Shown here piece after piece: positions 33,830 to 44,184 of a stretch of 64,000 nt of DNA. Numbering within the stretch: the first letter of the stretch is position 1; each line of letters opens with the position of its first letter. The translations under genes and the position numbers were made by a program. The DNA is taken from the NCBI RefSeq assembly GCF_020360975.1, contig NW_025408669.1:1550001-1614000 (forward strand). Reading direction: 5' to 3'. The stretch comes from Hirsutella rhossiliensis. Taxonomy: Eukaryota > Ascomycota > Sordariomycetes > Hypocreales > Ophiocordycipitaceae. The notes below the pieces were generated by a model. The model was not told where the DNA came from. It worked only from the letters and a program-made list of their open reading frames with translations, and did not search any database.

Positions 33830-34462
33830 TCAGCCAAACATGTTTTTGAGGCCAGAGACCCACGGCGATTGTGATGGACCGACCTCTCCAGAATCCGTGG
33901 CGAGATTGTCCTGGCCTGCGACGTCAAGCTTGGCAGCGTCTGTATGTGGTATCACGGTTGAGCATAAGCCAAGCCAGGGAGACCAAGGCAAGGATCACGT
34001 AGACTCACCATCGGCAGCGTCGGACAGAGGCGCAGCATCGCCATCAGCATTGTCGACTTCGTCGGCCTCGGGCTCGGGCTCAGGCTGGGGCTCGAGCGAC
34101 TTCTTGGGCGGACGGCCGCGCTTGCCCTTTGGCTGGGGCGTCTCTGCGGCGGCATCCGACTTGCGAGGTCGCCCACGTTTGCCGGGTCCGCTGGTGCCCT
34201 TTGGCTTGGAGGCGCTGGCGGGCGTCGCCTTGGCCGCCTTGGTCGCGCCCTTTTTCTTGCCGCTGCCCGGGGGACGGCCGCGAGGACGGCCAGTGGGGAC
34301 GTACGCCGACGTCTTCTTTGGGTTGTCGCTCTTGGGGCGGCCGCGCGGGCGGCCAGTGGGGACGTAGGCCTTTTTGACTCCTCCCTCGGTGCCGGCCTGG
34401 GCCCGTCCGCTGCGGCGAGGAGTCGATTCGCTCGTCGCCGCGTCTTCCTTGGTTCGCGCCAT
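33830..34462 (-). CDS. HMGA-like AT-hook protein
   Basis: Minus-strand exons 34462-34009 and 33939-33830 give 187 residues. The intron (GTGAGT...CATACAG, branch GCTCAAC) is phase 1. Without splicing, the frame would stop four codons past the donor. Four AT-hook cores are present: GRPRGRPK, GRPRGRPPG, KRGRPRK and KRGRPPK, the first two inside a repeated AYVPTGRPRGRP unit. The tail is acidic (EPQPEPEPEADEVDNADGD) and ends SPWVSGLKNMFG. AT-hooks bind the minor groove of AT-rich DNA, so this is probably a nuclear architectural protein like HMGA. No enzymatic domain is seen. The exact role is unknown. Confidence 0.85.
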
Positions 34463-35657
34463 GACGAGATGGTTTTTCTTTAGGACTTTTTTTCTGATTC
34501 TGTTTCTGCTACTTGGCTTGATGGACGCACGCGTCGCGTCGGCGAGTTGGATTGCTGGCTGATGGTGTTAGCAGCCGAATTGTAGAGAGGAAAGAGGGCA
34601 AGATATGAAAAAGGATAAAATTAATTAAATAAATAGGGACAGGGCGTTAATACCAGGCGAAATTAGGGAGGTCAGTCGGCCTCTTGCGCGCGCGTGTGGC
34701 AGAGATGAAGGGCCTGGCAGGAAAACGCGAGAAAATGGGGATGAAAGAGGGAGGTGGTGGTGATGGCGGAGGTGGTGGTGGCAGAGAGCTTTGGCGGCAA
34801 GAAGCAATAACAAGGAACGCGTTAAACCCTGCTGCCAAAGAGCTGCGCGTCTTCGGGCCCCCTGCGGGCGCGCAAACGGGCACAGGCGGGTCACGGGCGG
34901 CTCTGATTGGCTGTTGGAGGCTCTCTGTCACTCGCTGTGGGGGTCCCGGGGCCCTCGCTTCAGGCTGTCATGTGCCTTGTACTCGGCAGCTGCCCGACAT
35001 AGACTGCACCTCGGTTGTACCCAGTACTCGCTCGTCTTCCCTGGACGCCCTCGCCTCCTCTAACCATTTCCCCTTTGTCTCCTTCGGTTTTATTCTCGTG
35101 TGTGACGGTGTGCGTCTGTGGTGTCGGACTTTTTTTTCCTCTTCATTTATCGGGTGCATATTGGTATTTCTTTTGTTAATTATTGCAAATTATTATTCAC
35201 TTGGCTCTGTGAGCTTCTGCGGGTTCATCCGCAACACCCCCTCCCACCCCTGGGCACCGCCGCTCGATGCCGTGCATTAGGTACTTGCCTACCTTAGTAA
35301 ACTGACCGCAGACAGAGGTTCTCTGCGAGACTGTGTATCGAGTACCTTCCCGGACAGGTACTCTAGCCCGCTCCGCTCAGTGCCCCCCACGTACTGACTA
35401 CTTTGCACCATCAGGTTCTTGCAGGCGCCACAGAAGCTTCCTAGCGGCACCCGGAGAACTGTTTTCCCGCTCGCCGGCCTCTTTATTGACCCTTGTTGAC
35501 CCTGGCAACAGCGCATGACGCCAGTAAACAATGCAGACCCAGTTATAACCCGAGGTGGAGATGTCGACGAATGTGGTGCATTCTTGGAAACCCACGGCAT
35601 CCCTGAGCTGCTGTAACTCACTGACTGACCGTGAGTGCCAGGCATTGCCCGACGACA
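34463..35657. promoter_or_regulatory. Divergent promoter region of the AT-hook gene and kinesin-3
   Basis: 1.2 kb between opposite start codons. It has a TTAATTAAATAAATA AT-rich patch near 34620, an ATTGG near 34906, T-rich leader-like sequence near 35128-35190, and TACCT/AGGTA short palindromes near 35278-35360. No gene is supported. Confidence 0.4.
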
Positions 35658-37607
35658 ATGGCTCTCGATGCCCGCTCCACGGGGGGGCCCTCCAGCAACC
35701 TCTTGTCCGTCCCGCCTGCCGTCCGCTCCTCGGCTTCGACGCCTTCGCTTCGCTCGCGAGATGGCACCCTGCCCGCAAAGATGGATCGAGGAGGAAACGT
35801 CAGAGTCGTCGTCCGCGTGCGGGCCTTTTTGCAAAGAGGTACCTTCTCCCCTCTGTTCTCCCCTCTGCTCCCCCTTCCTCGTCCTGCTGTCCCGATTTGG
35901 CACGGTGAGGAGAAGGGGAGAAGAGGAGAAACCTGAGCTGATGCCGCCGCCTTGGCAGAACTTCAACGCAAGGCACGATGCCTCATCGACATGGACCCCA
36001 TCACCCAAGTCACGACGCTGCTGGCGCCCGACGACCAAGACCTCGCCGATGGCAGCAGCAGCAGCAGCAACATGAAGCAGCTCCTCAGGTCGCGCAAGGT
36101 CTACGAGGACAAAAAGTTCACTTTCGACAGCTCCTTTTGGAGCCACGACGTGGGCGACAAGCACTACGCCCACCAGGAAGACGTTTACAACAGCCTCGGT
36201 GAGGAGTTTCTCGACCACAACTTCGAGGGCTACCACACGTGCATCTTTGCCTACGGCCAGACGGGCTCCGGCAAGAGCTACACCATGATGGGCACGCCCG
36301 ACCAGCCCGGCCTGATCCCGCGCACGTGCGAGGACCTGTTTGAGCGCATCGCGGCGGCGCAGCAGGAGGACTCCAACGTCGCCTACAACGTGCGCGTGTC
36401 GTACTTTGAGGTCTACAACGAGCACGTGCGCGACCTGCTGGTGCCCGCGGTGCCGGGTGCCGCGCCGCACTATCTCAAGATCCGCGAGTCGCCGACCGAG
36501 GGGCCCTACGTCAAGGACCTGACGGACGTACCGGTGCGCAGCATCGACGAGATCATGCGCTACATGAAGAGGGGGGACGCGTCGCGCACAACGGCCAGCA
36601 CCAAAATGAACGACACGAGCAGCCGCAGCCACGCCGTCTTCACCATTATGCTGCGGCAGATGCACCACGACATGGAGACGGACGAGACGACGGAGCGCAG
36701 CTCGCGCATCCGGCTGGTGGACCTGGCGGGCAGCGAGCGGGCCAAGTCGACCGAGGCGACGGGGGCGCGGCTGCGCGAGGGCAGCAACATCAACAAGTCG
36801 CTGACGACGCTGGGGCGCGTGATTGCGGCGCTGGCAGACCAGCCCAAGAGCGGCGGCAAGCAGCGCAAGGAGGCAGTGGTGCCGTACCGCGACTCGATCC
36901 TGACGTGGCTGCTCAAGGACTCGCTGGGGGGCAACAGCAAGACGGCCATGATTGCATGCATTGCGCCGGCCGACTACGACGAGACGTTGTCGACGCTGCG
37001 GTACGCGGACCAGGCCAAGCGGATCCGCACGCGGGCCGTGGTCAACCAGGACCAGATGTCGACGGCGGAGCGGGACGCGCAGATTGCGGCCATGGCCGAG
37101 GAGATTCGGGCGCTGCAGCTGTCCGTGTCGGACTCGAGGCAGCGCGAGAAGAACGCAAAGGAGGCCGAGGAGCGGCTCGAGGCGTACCAGGAGCGGGTGG
37201 CGCAGATGCAGCGCATGATGGAGGAGCGCAGCATGGTGGCCGAGAGCAAGATGAAGAAGCTGCAGACGGAGAACGAGGCGCTCAAGCTGCACCTCAAGCT
37301 GGCCATTGACAGCCTCAAGAACCCGATCCCGACTGTGGCCAGCACCATCGAGGGCGCACGGGGTGGGCCGGGCGAGGGGGACAAGGCGGCGGCGGCGGGA
37401 TACGAGTCGGGCGGCGACGACGAGGGCGACGATGAGCAAGGCTATGACTCGGACAGCACGGCGCTGGGCGAGGATGATTTGCAGGAGGAGATGCAGCGGT
37501 ACCTGCAGGACATGGGCAACCTGAGGAAGCTCATTGGCGGGGACCTGTCGCGCTTCCGGGACGCCGACAGCGTGCGGATGCCGCTGGGGACGAGGGAGAA
37601 TGTGTGA
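35658..37607 (+). CDS. Short kinesin-3 motor (NcKin3/UncB type)
   Basis: Exons 35658-35838 and 35959-37607 give 609 residues. The splice (phase 1, GTACCT...TTGGCAG) restores [28 protein letters not shown], the N-terminal motor strand. The motor has P-loop GQTGSGKS (160-167), switch [12 protein letters not shown], switch II DLAGSER and the [13 protein letters not shown] helix. After the motor (about residue 410) there is a coiled-coil region and a short acidic C-terminus ending [10 protein letters not shown] see no FHA or PH domain, unlike full-length Unc104/KIF1. Fungi have a second, shorter kinesin-3 (Neurospora NcKin3, Aspergillus UncB), and this fits that class. It is probably a microtubule-based organelle or vesicle motor. 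Exact orthology is inference. Confidence 0.9.
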
Positions 37608-38994
37608 AGCCGTGGATGCATGGGGGGGAGCGCTGGCGTTTTGGTGTTTTGAAGTTGTTGAGTAGGCATCTCGAGACCGGCTATGCACGTGATGACTCTT
37701 GCTTGCCCTGTCGATGCTGCCCTGTCGATGCTGCCCGGGCACACTGTCTATGCACGTGACGGCGACACTGGGACTGTCGACAATTACTGCCCGAGTACGC
37801 CTTGTTTCAAGCACCACGACGGCCAAGCAGGGTCTAGCACCATCTCGCCGTCTACCTTATTCGTGCGAGGGAGGTCGTGACCGGCGATGACGTCGCCTCG
37901 TTTTGATTGAGAATGGGGACCGCCGTTACGGGCTAAGCGCCGACCACGGGACAAGCGAGCATCTTATTCAACCCCCCTGCTGGGTAAAGGAGGGGCTCAG
38001 ACGTGAAACAGAGCCGGGCCCCGGGAAGAGATAGAGGGGGTTCCGCACTTTTGCACTGTGACGCGTCTTGAGCTGGTCTCCCGCAAGAGAGAGAGAGAGA
38101 TGCGCGGGTGTCATTGGCGCCGACCGGACGTGAAACGCGTCGTCTTTGCTTTTCCAGCTTTTCTTCTCGGTATATGCTTCTTTCGGCTTCTCCAACGCTG
38201 GATTTCAAGCTTGGACAAGAGAAAGAAACAGGCTGGTGCATAAACACGGGGCCGGTTTGTTGGTTCGAGTTCAAACAAAGGAGCCCCAATCAACACACCG
38301 TCACTCGTCCCCAGGCCCAGAGCGACAATCCAGCCAACAGCCCGGGCTGCCTTGAATCATTGGCATCCAAAGAGCGCGGCCGGGTTTTCTCCAGCAAATG
38401 TCGGCGACTGCGTGTCTACATGCATGCGTGACATGCCGCTTCTTCAAATGGTTTCGGCTCTAATCCGCAGGGGGGTCCACTGCCTCGTCCCACTCGACCC
38501 AGCACCCAGCGGCTACGCGCCCGCTCGCTGTAGCTGAGCTTGACACTTCCCCAGCACTTGCGCGTCAAGAGCCTACCACTGTGCCATGGACGTGCGTCAG
38601 GCTGCCGTCCCCTAAAGTGCCTAGTACCTACCGCTATCCGTATAGGCCACTTTATAGGTGTTGCCCGCCCCCACCAGCAACCAGCGTCGAGGCCGCCACC
38701 ACCCTCGTCCTCGTCCTGATCTCCCCTCGTCACCCAATCAGCGGGGCCGTCCTCCTGTCTGCTTTTGTTTCATCTCCCTCGCTCTCCCGTCGAGTGTGTG
38801 GAAAGGAGAAGAAAGAAGCGAGGCTCTCCCTGTCGGCTTATCCTCTCAGCCACTGCCACTTCCCGTCGTCCTCGTCCATGCCCGCTTCTCGTCCACGCCC
38901 GCCTTCTCCCCCGTCAACCACTTTGCGTCTTCTCTCCCTTGCGTGCCCTGTCCAAACATTGCGATTGCAAAAGCGACAACCAGCCTTCGCGACC
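37608..38994. promoter_or_regulatory. Intergenic region upstream of eIF4E-like gene
   Basis: 1.4 kb between two same-strand genes. A tandem CCTGTCGATGCTG repeat is at 37706-37732, a GA run at 38088-38100, and a CCAATCA box at 38734-38740, about 255 bp before the eIF4E ATG. The CT-rich stretch before the ATG looks like a leader. No gene is supported. Confidence 0.45.
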
Positions 38995-39890
38995 ATGTCG
39001 TCGATGCGACCGCAGCTCTTCACGCGCGGCCTCTCGGGCCTGTCGCAGTCCGTCGACGCCACGTCGCCCGCCGAGCAGCGCGATGACGCCAAGCGCAACT
39101 TTCTCAAGACGATGCGCCCATTGCCCACGCAGCACTACTGGAACGTCTACTTTGACAGGTCCGTCCTCTCCTCCCCTCCCCTGCCTGAACATGGCTCGAC
39201 TGACACATAACCCCGCAGGCAATCCAAGGATCACAAGCCCGACGACGGCGAGTACAATGCCGAGCTCGAGCAGCTCGGCAGCCAGATCGAGTCGGTCCAG
39301 GACTTTTGGCGCTACAACAACAACACCCCCGTCGACCAGATCAAGATGCGCGAGTCCATCTACCTCTTCAAGTCGGGCTTCCGCCCCGTCTGGGAGGACC
39401 GCCGCAACCTCAACGGCGGCAGCTGGACCTTGCGCGTCCCTAAGACGGCCGGCCCGGACGTCTGGACCCGCGTCCAGCTCCTGGCCATTGGCGAGAAGCT
39501 GCAGAGTGCCTTGGATGAGGGTTCGTCTCATCTCCGCTTGCATCTGCAACCCTCCCCGAGACGAGTGAGGAAACCGTGTTCGAGGCTGACCCGAACCCAT
39601 GTCCAGGCGACCAGCTGTGCGGCGTCGGCCTCTCGGTCCGCTTCAGCTCCCACCTCATCACCATCTGGCACCGCGACTCGTCCAAGAAGGGTTCCATAGA
39701 CGGCATGCTCGCCTGCGTCATGGAAGAGCTGCCGCTCGAGCTGCAGCCCAAGCCCGACAACTACTTTTATAAGCGCCATTGCGACCACGTCGGCTTCAAG
39801 GCCCCGCCCGGGCTCAAGGCCGGCAGCGCCGCCACGGCAAGCGCCCTGCCGCAGCCCGAGCTGAGAGTCGATCCGCCTTCTGCGGGCTGA
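38995..39890 (+). CDS. Class II eIF4E (4EHP-like cap-binding protein)
   Basis: Exons 38995-39158, 39219-39520 and 39607-39890 give 249 residues; phases 2 and 1 match. The eIF4E fold is clear: PLPTQHYWNVYFD, SVQDFWRYNNN, YLFKSGFRPVWED, NLNGGSWTLRVPK and QLCGVGLSVRFSSHLITIWHRD. The cap-stacking Trp of RPVWED is present. At the positions of human Trp43 and Trp56 I align Tyr (QHYW and GEYNAEL), which is the class II/4EHP pattern. It should bind m7G caps but may compete with, rather than assist, canonical eIF4E. The short C-terminal tail is Ala/Pro-rich. The alignment was by eye. Confidence 0.9.
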
Positions 39891-40767
39891 GGGTCAAGGG
39901 GAGAATGGTGGGAGAAGAAAGAGAAGGAACCAGTCCAAGAGGAGGAAGCATGGGGAAGATTTACGACGTGACGATTTCAGGGAGAGAGGAACATACAGTG
40001 GCACGAGATCACCTGATGCGGTGAACATGTATGCATTTCGGGCGCCCTCCGCTGGCCAGACAAGAGCGGATTTGTTGGCATGACGTGACGGCGTTGAATA
40101 CATCGAGTCTCGGCGGCATTTTCAAGATGCATCAGGGGATGTAGTTGCCTGCTGAATGGCCCATCTATGCCTCTGTCTGGCTTGGCAACGAATGCTGATC
40201 CGCACGTACATGTGCGGCGGTGCCGCAGGGCCCCATTAGCGATCCTCATCATGCATTGTTGGCAGCTTCTTGGCGAGCGTCAAGAACGTGTGGGGAGGGC
40301 GGGATGCCGAAGCCTCGACCGCCTTCTCGCATTTGCATTGGCTGGAACAGGTTCTTGCCATCCTCCAGTGAGGGATTTAACCGAAGGAGAATGAACGTCT
40401 TGATCCAGACACCGGGGGCAATTCAGCTACCGCCCAGCGAGTCTGTAGTTGGCTGTAAGTTGCGCTTGTGGTTTACCAAACCTTGGGCTGCCGTGGGGTG
40501 GGAGCCTTGTGCCGCAAGCCCCAAACACGGCAGGCGGTAAAGGGAGGTACCGGAACAACCCATCCACCCACCCCACGACAACCGCCATCATCCACCCAAT
40601 CCTCGTCGGCATTCTCCTCAACCCAGCACAGACCTCGCAGGCAACGGCTTTTCCCAGCACCTTCTTCACGGCGAGGAAGGGAGCGCGTTCGAGAGAAATG
40701 CATCACCCCCCGGTCCCGCGCCCGTCCTCGCCCTCACGAACCCCCGCCGCCCTCGGCAGCCGCAGCC
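39891..40767. promoter_or_regulatory. Intergenic region upstream of dolichyldiphosphatase
   Basis: 877 bp. It has a CCAAT sequence near 40595 (CACCCAATCC), about 170 bp before the ATG, and a C-rich leader. No gene is supported. Confidence 0.4.
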
Positions 40768-41556
40768 ATGGCCGACGACGCATCCACGGCACTCGCCTCC
40801 CTGTCCCTCACCCACGTCTACTATGTCCGTCGCCCTCGCCTCCCCCTGCACTCTTTGTCGCTGACCGGGAATACCCCCGTGTAGGACGCAGATGACCCCG
40901 TCTCGCTCGGCTGCGCATACCTCGCCCTGCTCCCGCAGGCCCTCTGCGTCGTCTACGCAACCCTCATCCTCTCCACCCGCGAGGCCGAAATCGCCCTCGC
41001 CTTTGCCGGCCAGCTCGCCTGCGAGGCGCTCAACTTTGCCCTCAAGCGCCTCATCAAGGAGGACCGCCCCCGCCGCATCCACGGCAAGGGCTACGGCATG
41101 CCCTCGTCCCACGCCCAGTTTGTCGCCTTTTGGAGCCTCTCGCTTGCGCTTTTCCTCCTCGTCCGCCACCGGCCCCAAACCGCCCCGTCGCCGTCGTCGA
41201 GCGCCAGGGCACTGTCACTCGGGGCCCGTCACAGGCCCTGGTCCCTCCTCGAGAGGCTCCTCGTCAGCCTCGCCGCCGCCGCCCTCGCCGCCCTCGTCGC
41301 TTGGAGCCGCATCTACCTCGGCTACCATACTCCCAGACAGGTCTTCGCCGGCACCGCCGCCGGCGCTCTCTCCGCCATCGCCTGGTTCCTCGCCACTGCC
41401 CACCTGCGCCGCTCCGGCTTCCTGGCCTGGGCCCTCGATACGCCCCTCGCCAGGGCCTTTCGCGTCAGGGACCTCGTCGTCCACGAGGACATGTGCCAGG
41501 CCGGCTGGGAAAAGTGGGAGGAGAGCCGGGCGGCGAGAAAAACCAAGACGGGGTGA
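40768..41556 (+). CDS. CAX4: Dolichyldiphosphatase (PAP2 family)
   Basis: Exons 40768-40824 and 40885-41556 give 242 residues. The first exon codes only MADDASTALASLSLTHVYY. The PAP2 signature is complete: K-x6-RP at about residue 73-81 (KRLIKEDRP), PSSH at 92-95, and SRIYLGYHTPRQ. As in Cax4/Cwh8, the last motif ends with Gln rather than Asp. Four or five transmembrane segments surround the motifs. The enzyme hydrolyses dolichyl pyrophosphate on the luminal face of the ER and recycles dolichol for protein N-glycosylation. Intron: GTCCGT...GTGTAG, with GCTGACC as branch site. Confidence 0.93.
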
Positions 41557-42187
41557 TGCGGGCGGCTGTTGCGCGCTCGTGCTGGCATCACACCAGCGTT
41601 GTTTCACATCTCATCACATAAGAACCTTACTTCTCCTGACAGACGCGAGAATAGAACCGCCTAAAAGGCAAGCGCACGGCCAGAACGTGGAACAACATGC
41701 ACGTGTCCCGAGGACACGACTTCTCCTACCTGTGACATCTCAATTGAGGCATATGTGCAAATAAAATGTGAAAGCAGCCTTTGCCTCGCGCATCTGCGCG
41801 TTCAGTCTCTGTTGGGTACTATGTGACTAAAGAGCCGATAAAGTCCCCCTGTCATCAACCGCCTGTCGTCCAGCGAGACGTAACGTATGTATCATGAACC
41901 GACGCTGGTTTCCAGTCCCAGCGATGTTCCGTAAAATGTCCACTGTCATAAAAAAGTATTCATATCTCGTTCCTCGGTGCCAGGCCTGCCCGATGTTCAA
42001 AGAGGGTTATTTTTTAGAGGTTAAAAAGAAAGGGTTCATCAAGCTTTCGCTGGCGGTGTGCGTAGATGGAGGAAGGAAGAGGGGGAGAGAGGGGGGGGGG
42101 GGGGAGAGAGAGCGAGAGAGAGAGAGAGAGAGAGAGAAATAAAAGATGTGAGCGAGGGGAAGAAGGGAGTGAGAGACAAGAATGTCA
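41557..42187. other. Convergent intergenic region with GA repeat
   Basis: 631 bp between two stop codons. A G-run plus GA microsatellite spans 42067-42138. The rest is AT-richer 3' UTR-like sequence. No gene is supported. Confidence 0.5.
42067..42138. repeat. Poly-G plus GA microsatellite
   Basis: A run of about 14 G is followed by GAGAGA units interrupted by AGCG. It lies 50 bp beyond the stop codon of the minus-strand 7TM gene, so it may be in that transcript's 3' UTR as a CT tract. Confidence 0.9.
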
Positions 42188-44184
42188 TCAGAACCATTGA
42201 CCCGACGCAGCCTTGCGTGGCTTGGTCGCTGGTTGATCCGGGTCGTAAACGGTCGGACTCAGCGTGATCTCATCGTCCGATGTGGTCTTGTCCGTGGCCG
42301 TTGGGAGTGGTGGCTGCTGAGCCAAGGCCTCGCCAAAGTCGAAGAGGTCATCGTCCACGTACATGGAAGCCGAATACTGTGAAGCGTCGTCGGCAAAAGG
42401 ATCCGTCGAGATTGCCAGGCCCAGGTCGCCCCGATAGTTGCGGCCGTCCGAGTCGAGGGGTTCTTGGTATGACGAGGTAACCGGTGGCATGTCGTTGATG
42501 TTGGACACCCTCAGCGCAATCTGCACCGTCGCCGACGATGCCAGCGACGACTTGCGCTCGTGTCGCGCCGTCCAGGCTGCTGCGGGCGGCAATAGCTCGT
42601 CGGCCGACAAGGCGTCTGGGTTATGTGCAACGGCGGGGAGGAGATACGACGACTTGGTGTCAGGCGCCCCTTGTCTGGATGGGAAGAGGTTGTACGAGTC
42701 TTGGCGGAGGCCAGGGTTTTGGCCCGGTAGAGTACCAGCCATAAAGGCCATCTCAGGCGACATGATCTGAGGAATCGGCATGGTGACGCCGGGGGTTTGC
42801 GGTCGAGCCGCCTGGGCGGCGAATGCTGTCGGCCAGGCCGACATCTTCTCGCTCCTCGCTCCGTCGCCCGTCTCGAGGTCGCGCCTCATCTGCTCCAGCC
42901 GCACAGGCGATACAGGCTGCTCCAGCTGCTTAGTGTAGATGGAGCTGCCCGGAGTCGATGAGCGTTCTCCCATGGCGGGCTTTTGCCTGTCGAATTCCAA
43001 GTAGCCCCCCCGGCCGAGCTTTCCCAGCTTGGTGAAGCGAAGTAGGACGTAGAGACCCCCGGTCAAGAGACCAGACAGGTTCACGACGATGGTGGCCGCC
43101 ATAGACAACCGCGTTTGGTGGCGCGTGATCCTGCCCGTGTCATCGGCGTACAGGCTCCAGAAGAAGGGAACCATCATCACCTGTCGACGAGAGAGTCAGC
43201 ACGCCTGTACAAAACGTGGGCGCCCGGACATGAGTTGGCGGAATAAGACTTACCGTGGTGACAAGCGCGAGGAGCATGTAGCACGTCGTCCACGACGCCG
43301 TGGTCCTCTGCGCCTCGGAAATGCCCGAAGACTTGAACAGCCGAATGCAGATGATGAGGCTGCCGATGAGCATGATGCCGGCGAGCAAGGTGAGAAAGGC
43401 AAAGGATCCCAGGGCCCATCGCTGCACCAGCCACAAGAGCTCGGCGAAGCAGAAGTTGGGCGGGACTGCAGCACGTGTGACGGCATAGGTCGCAATTAAG
43501 GCGACAAGCACAACCACGAGGCAGACCGGAAGAGTCCATCTTGGACTGCGGGGAAACGGCTGGCGTGCGAGGGCTCGGATGGCCGTCTCCAAGCCAAAGA
43601 CGAGCTGAATATACGGCACGATGAAGAGGGCTAGAGAGTTGTGGTCAGCCTCATGTACTGCCGATTGCTCCCGACTGCTCGTACCTGGAAGCATCATCTG
43701 AGAGGTCTCCGTGCATCCCAGAGTCAGAATGGCTCCAAGTCCGAGAGACTGAGCCGCGGCAAAGATGATGCCCTGGATAGCGATGCCCAGGGACAGGATG
43801 TAGGGAAAGGTCTCTTTGGGCCCAATGATGGTGAGCAATGACGACCTATAGCCCTTGTCAGTCCAAAGTGTCTTTTCATCACAGATTGGGCATCATCAAA
43901 GCCTACTTGAGACTGAAGCCTGGGTCTTTCCTCCTTGCCTGGAGGTAGCAATCGAAGAATATGCCCACCGCCGTCGCCGCAGCGGCCACGACGTTGACGC
44001 TTGCGAGGGCAATGAAGGACGTGCGAAGCGAACGCTCAGCGGCGAATCGCATCTCATTGTTGATGGCAGACGACGTCGAGGACTGGAACATGAATCCGTC
44101 CGCATCTGTCGAGTCCCCGAGGGCCCTGGACAGCAGGTCGGCCGCTCGGGGTTGTGCCCAGCTCGAGTCGAGTCCATCGATCAT
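42188..44184 (-). CDS. Orphan seven-transmembrane receptor-like protein
   Basis: Minus-strand exons 44184-43907, 43845-43685, 43630-43254 and 43180-42188 give 602 residues; phases 2, 1 and 0 agree. The first ATG is MIDGLDSSW. Hydrophobic segments: IALASVNVVAAAATAVGIFF, YILSLGIAIQGIIFAAAQSL, ALFIVPYIQLVFGLET, LPVCLVVVLVALIATYAV, SFAFLTLLAGIMLIGSLIIC, MLLALVTTVMMVPFFWSLY, and ATIVVNLSGLLTGGLYVLL, so seven in total. A cytosolic tail of about 270 residues follows, rich in Ser/Pro and acidic residues. The architecture suggests a GPCR-like protein. I do not recognise the specific family, and the SAT4 hallmarks are absent. Intron 2 is a multiple of three with no stop, so read-through is possible. 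Confidence 0.82.

Noticed and set aside
35289..37826. Minus-strand open frame of 845 codons opposite kinesin-3
   Set aside because: It exactly shadows the kinesin exons, is His/Arg/Leu-rich, and shows no domain.
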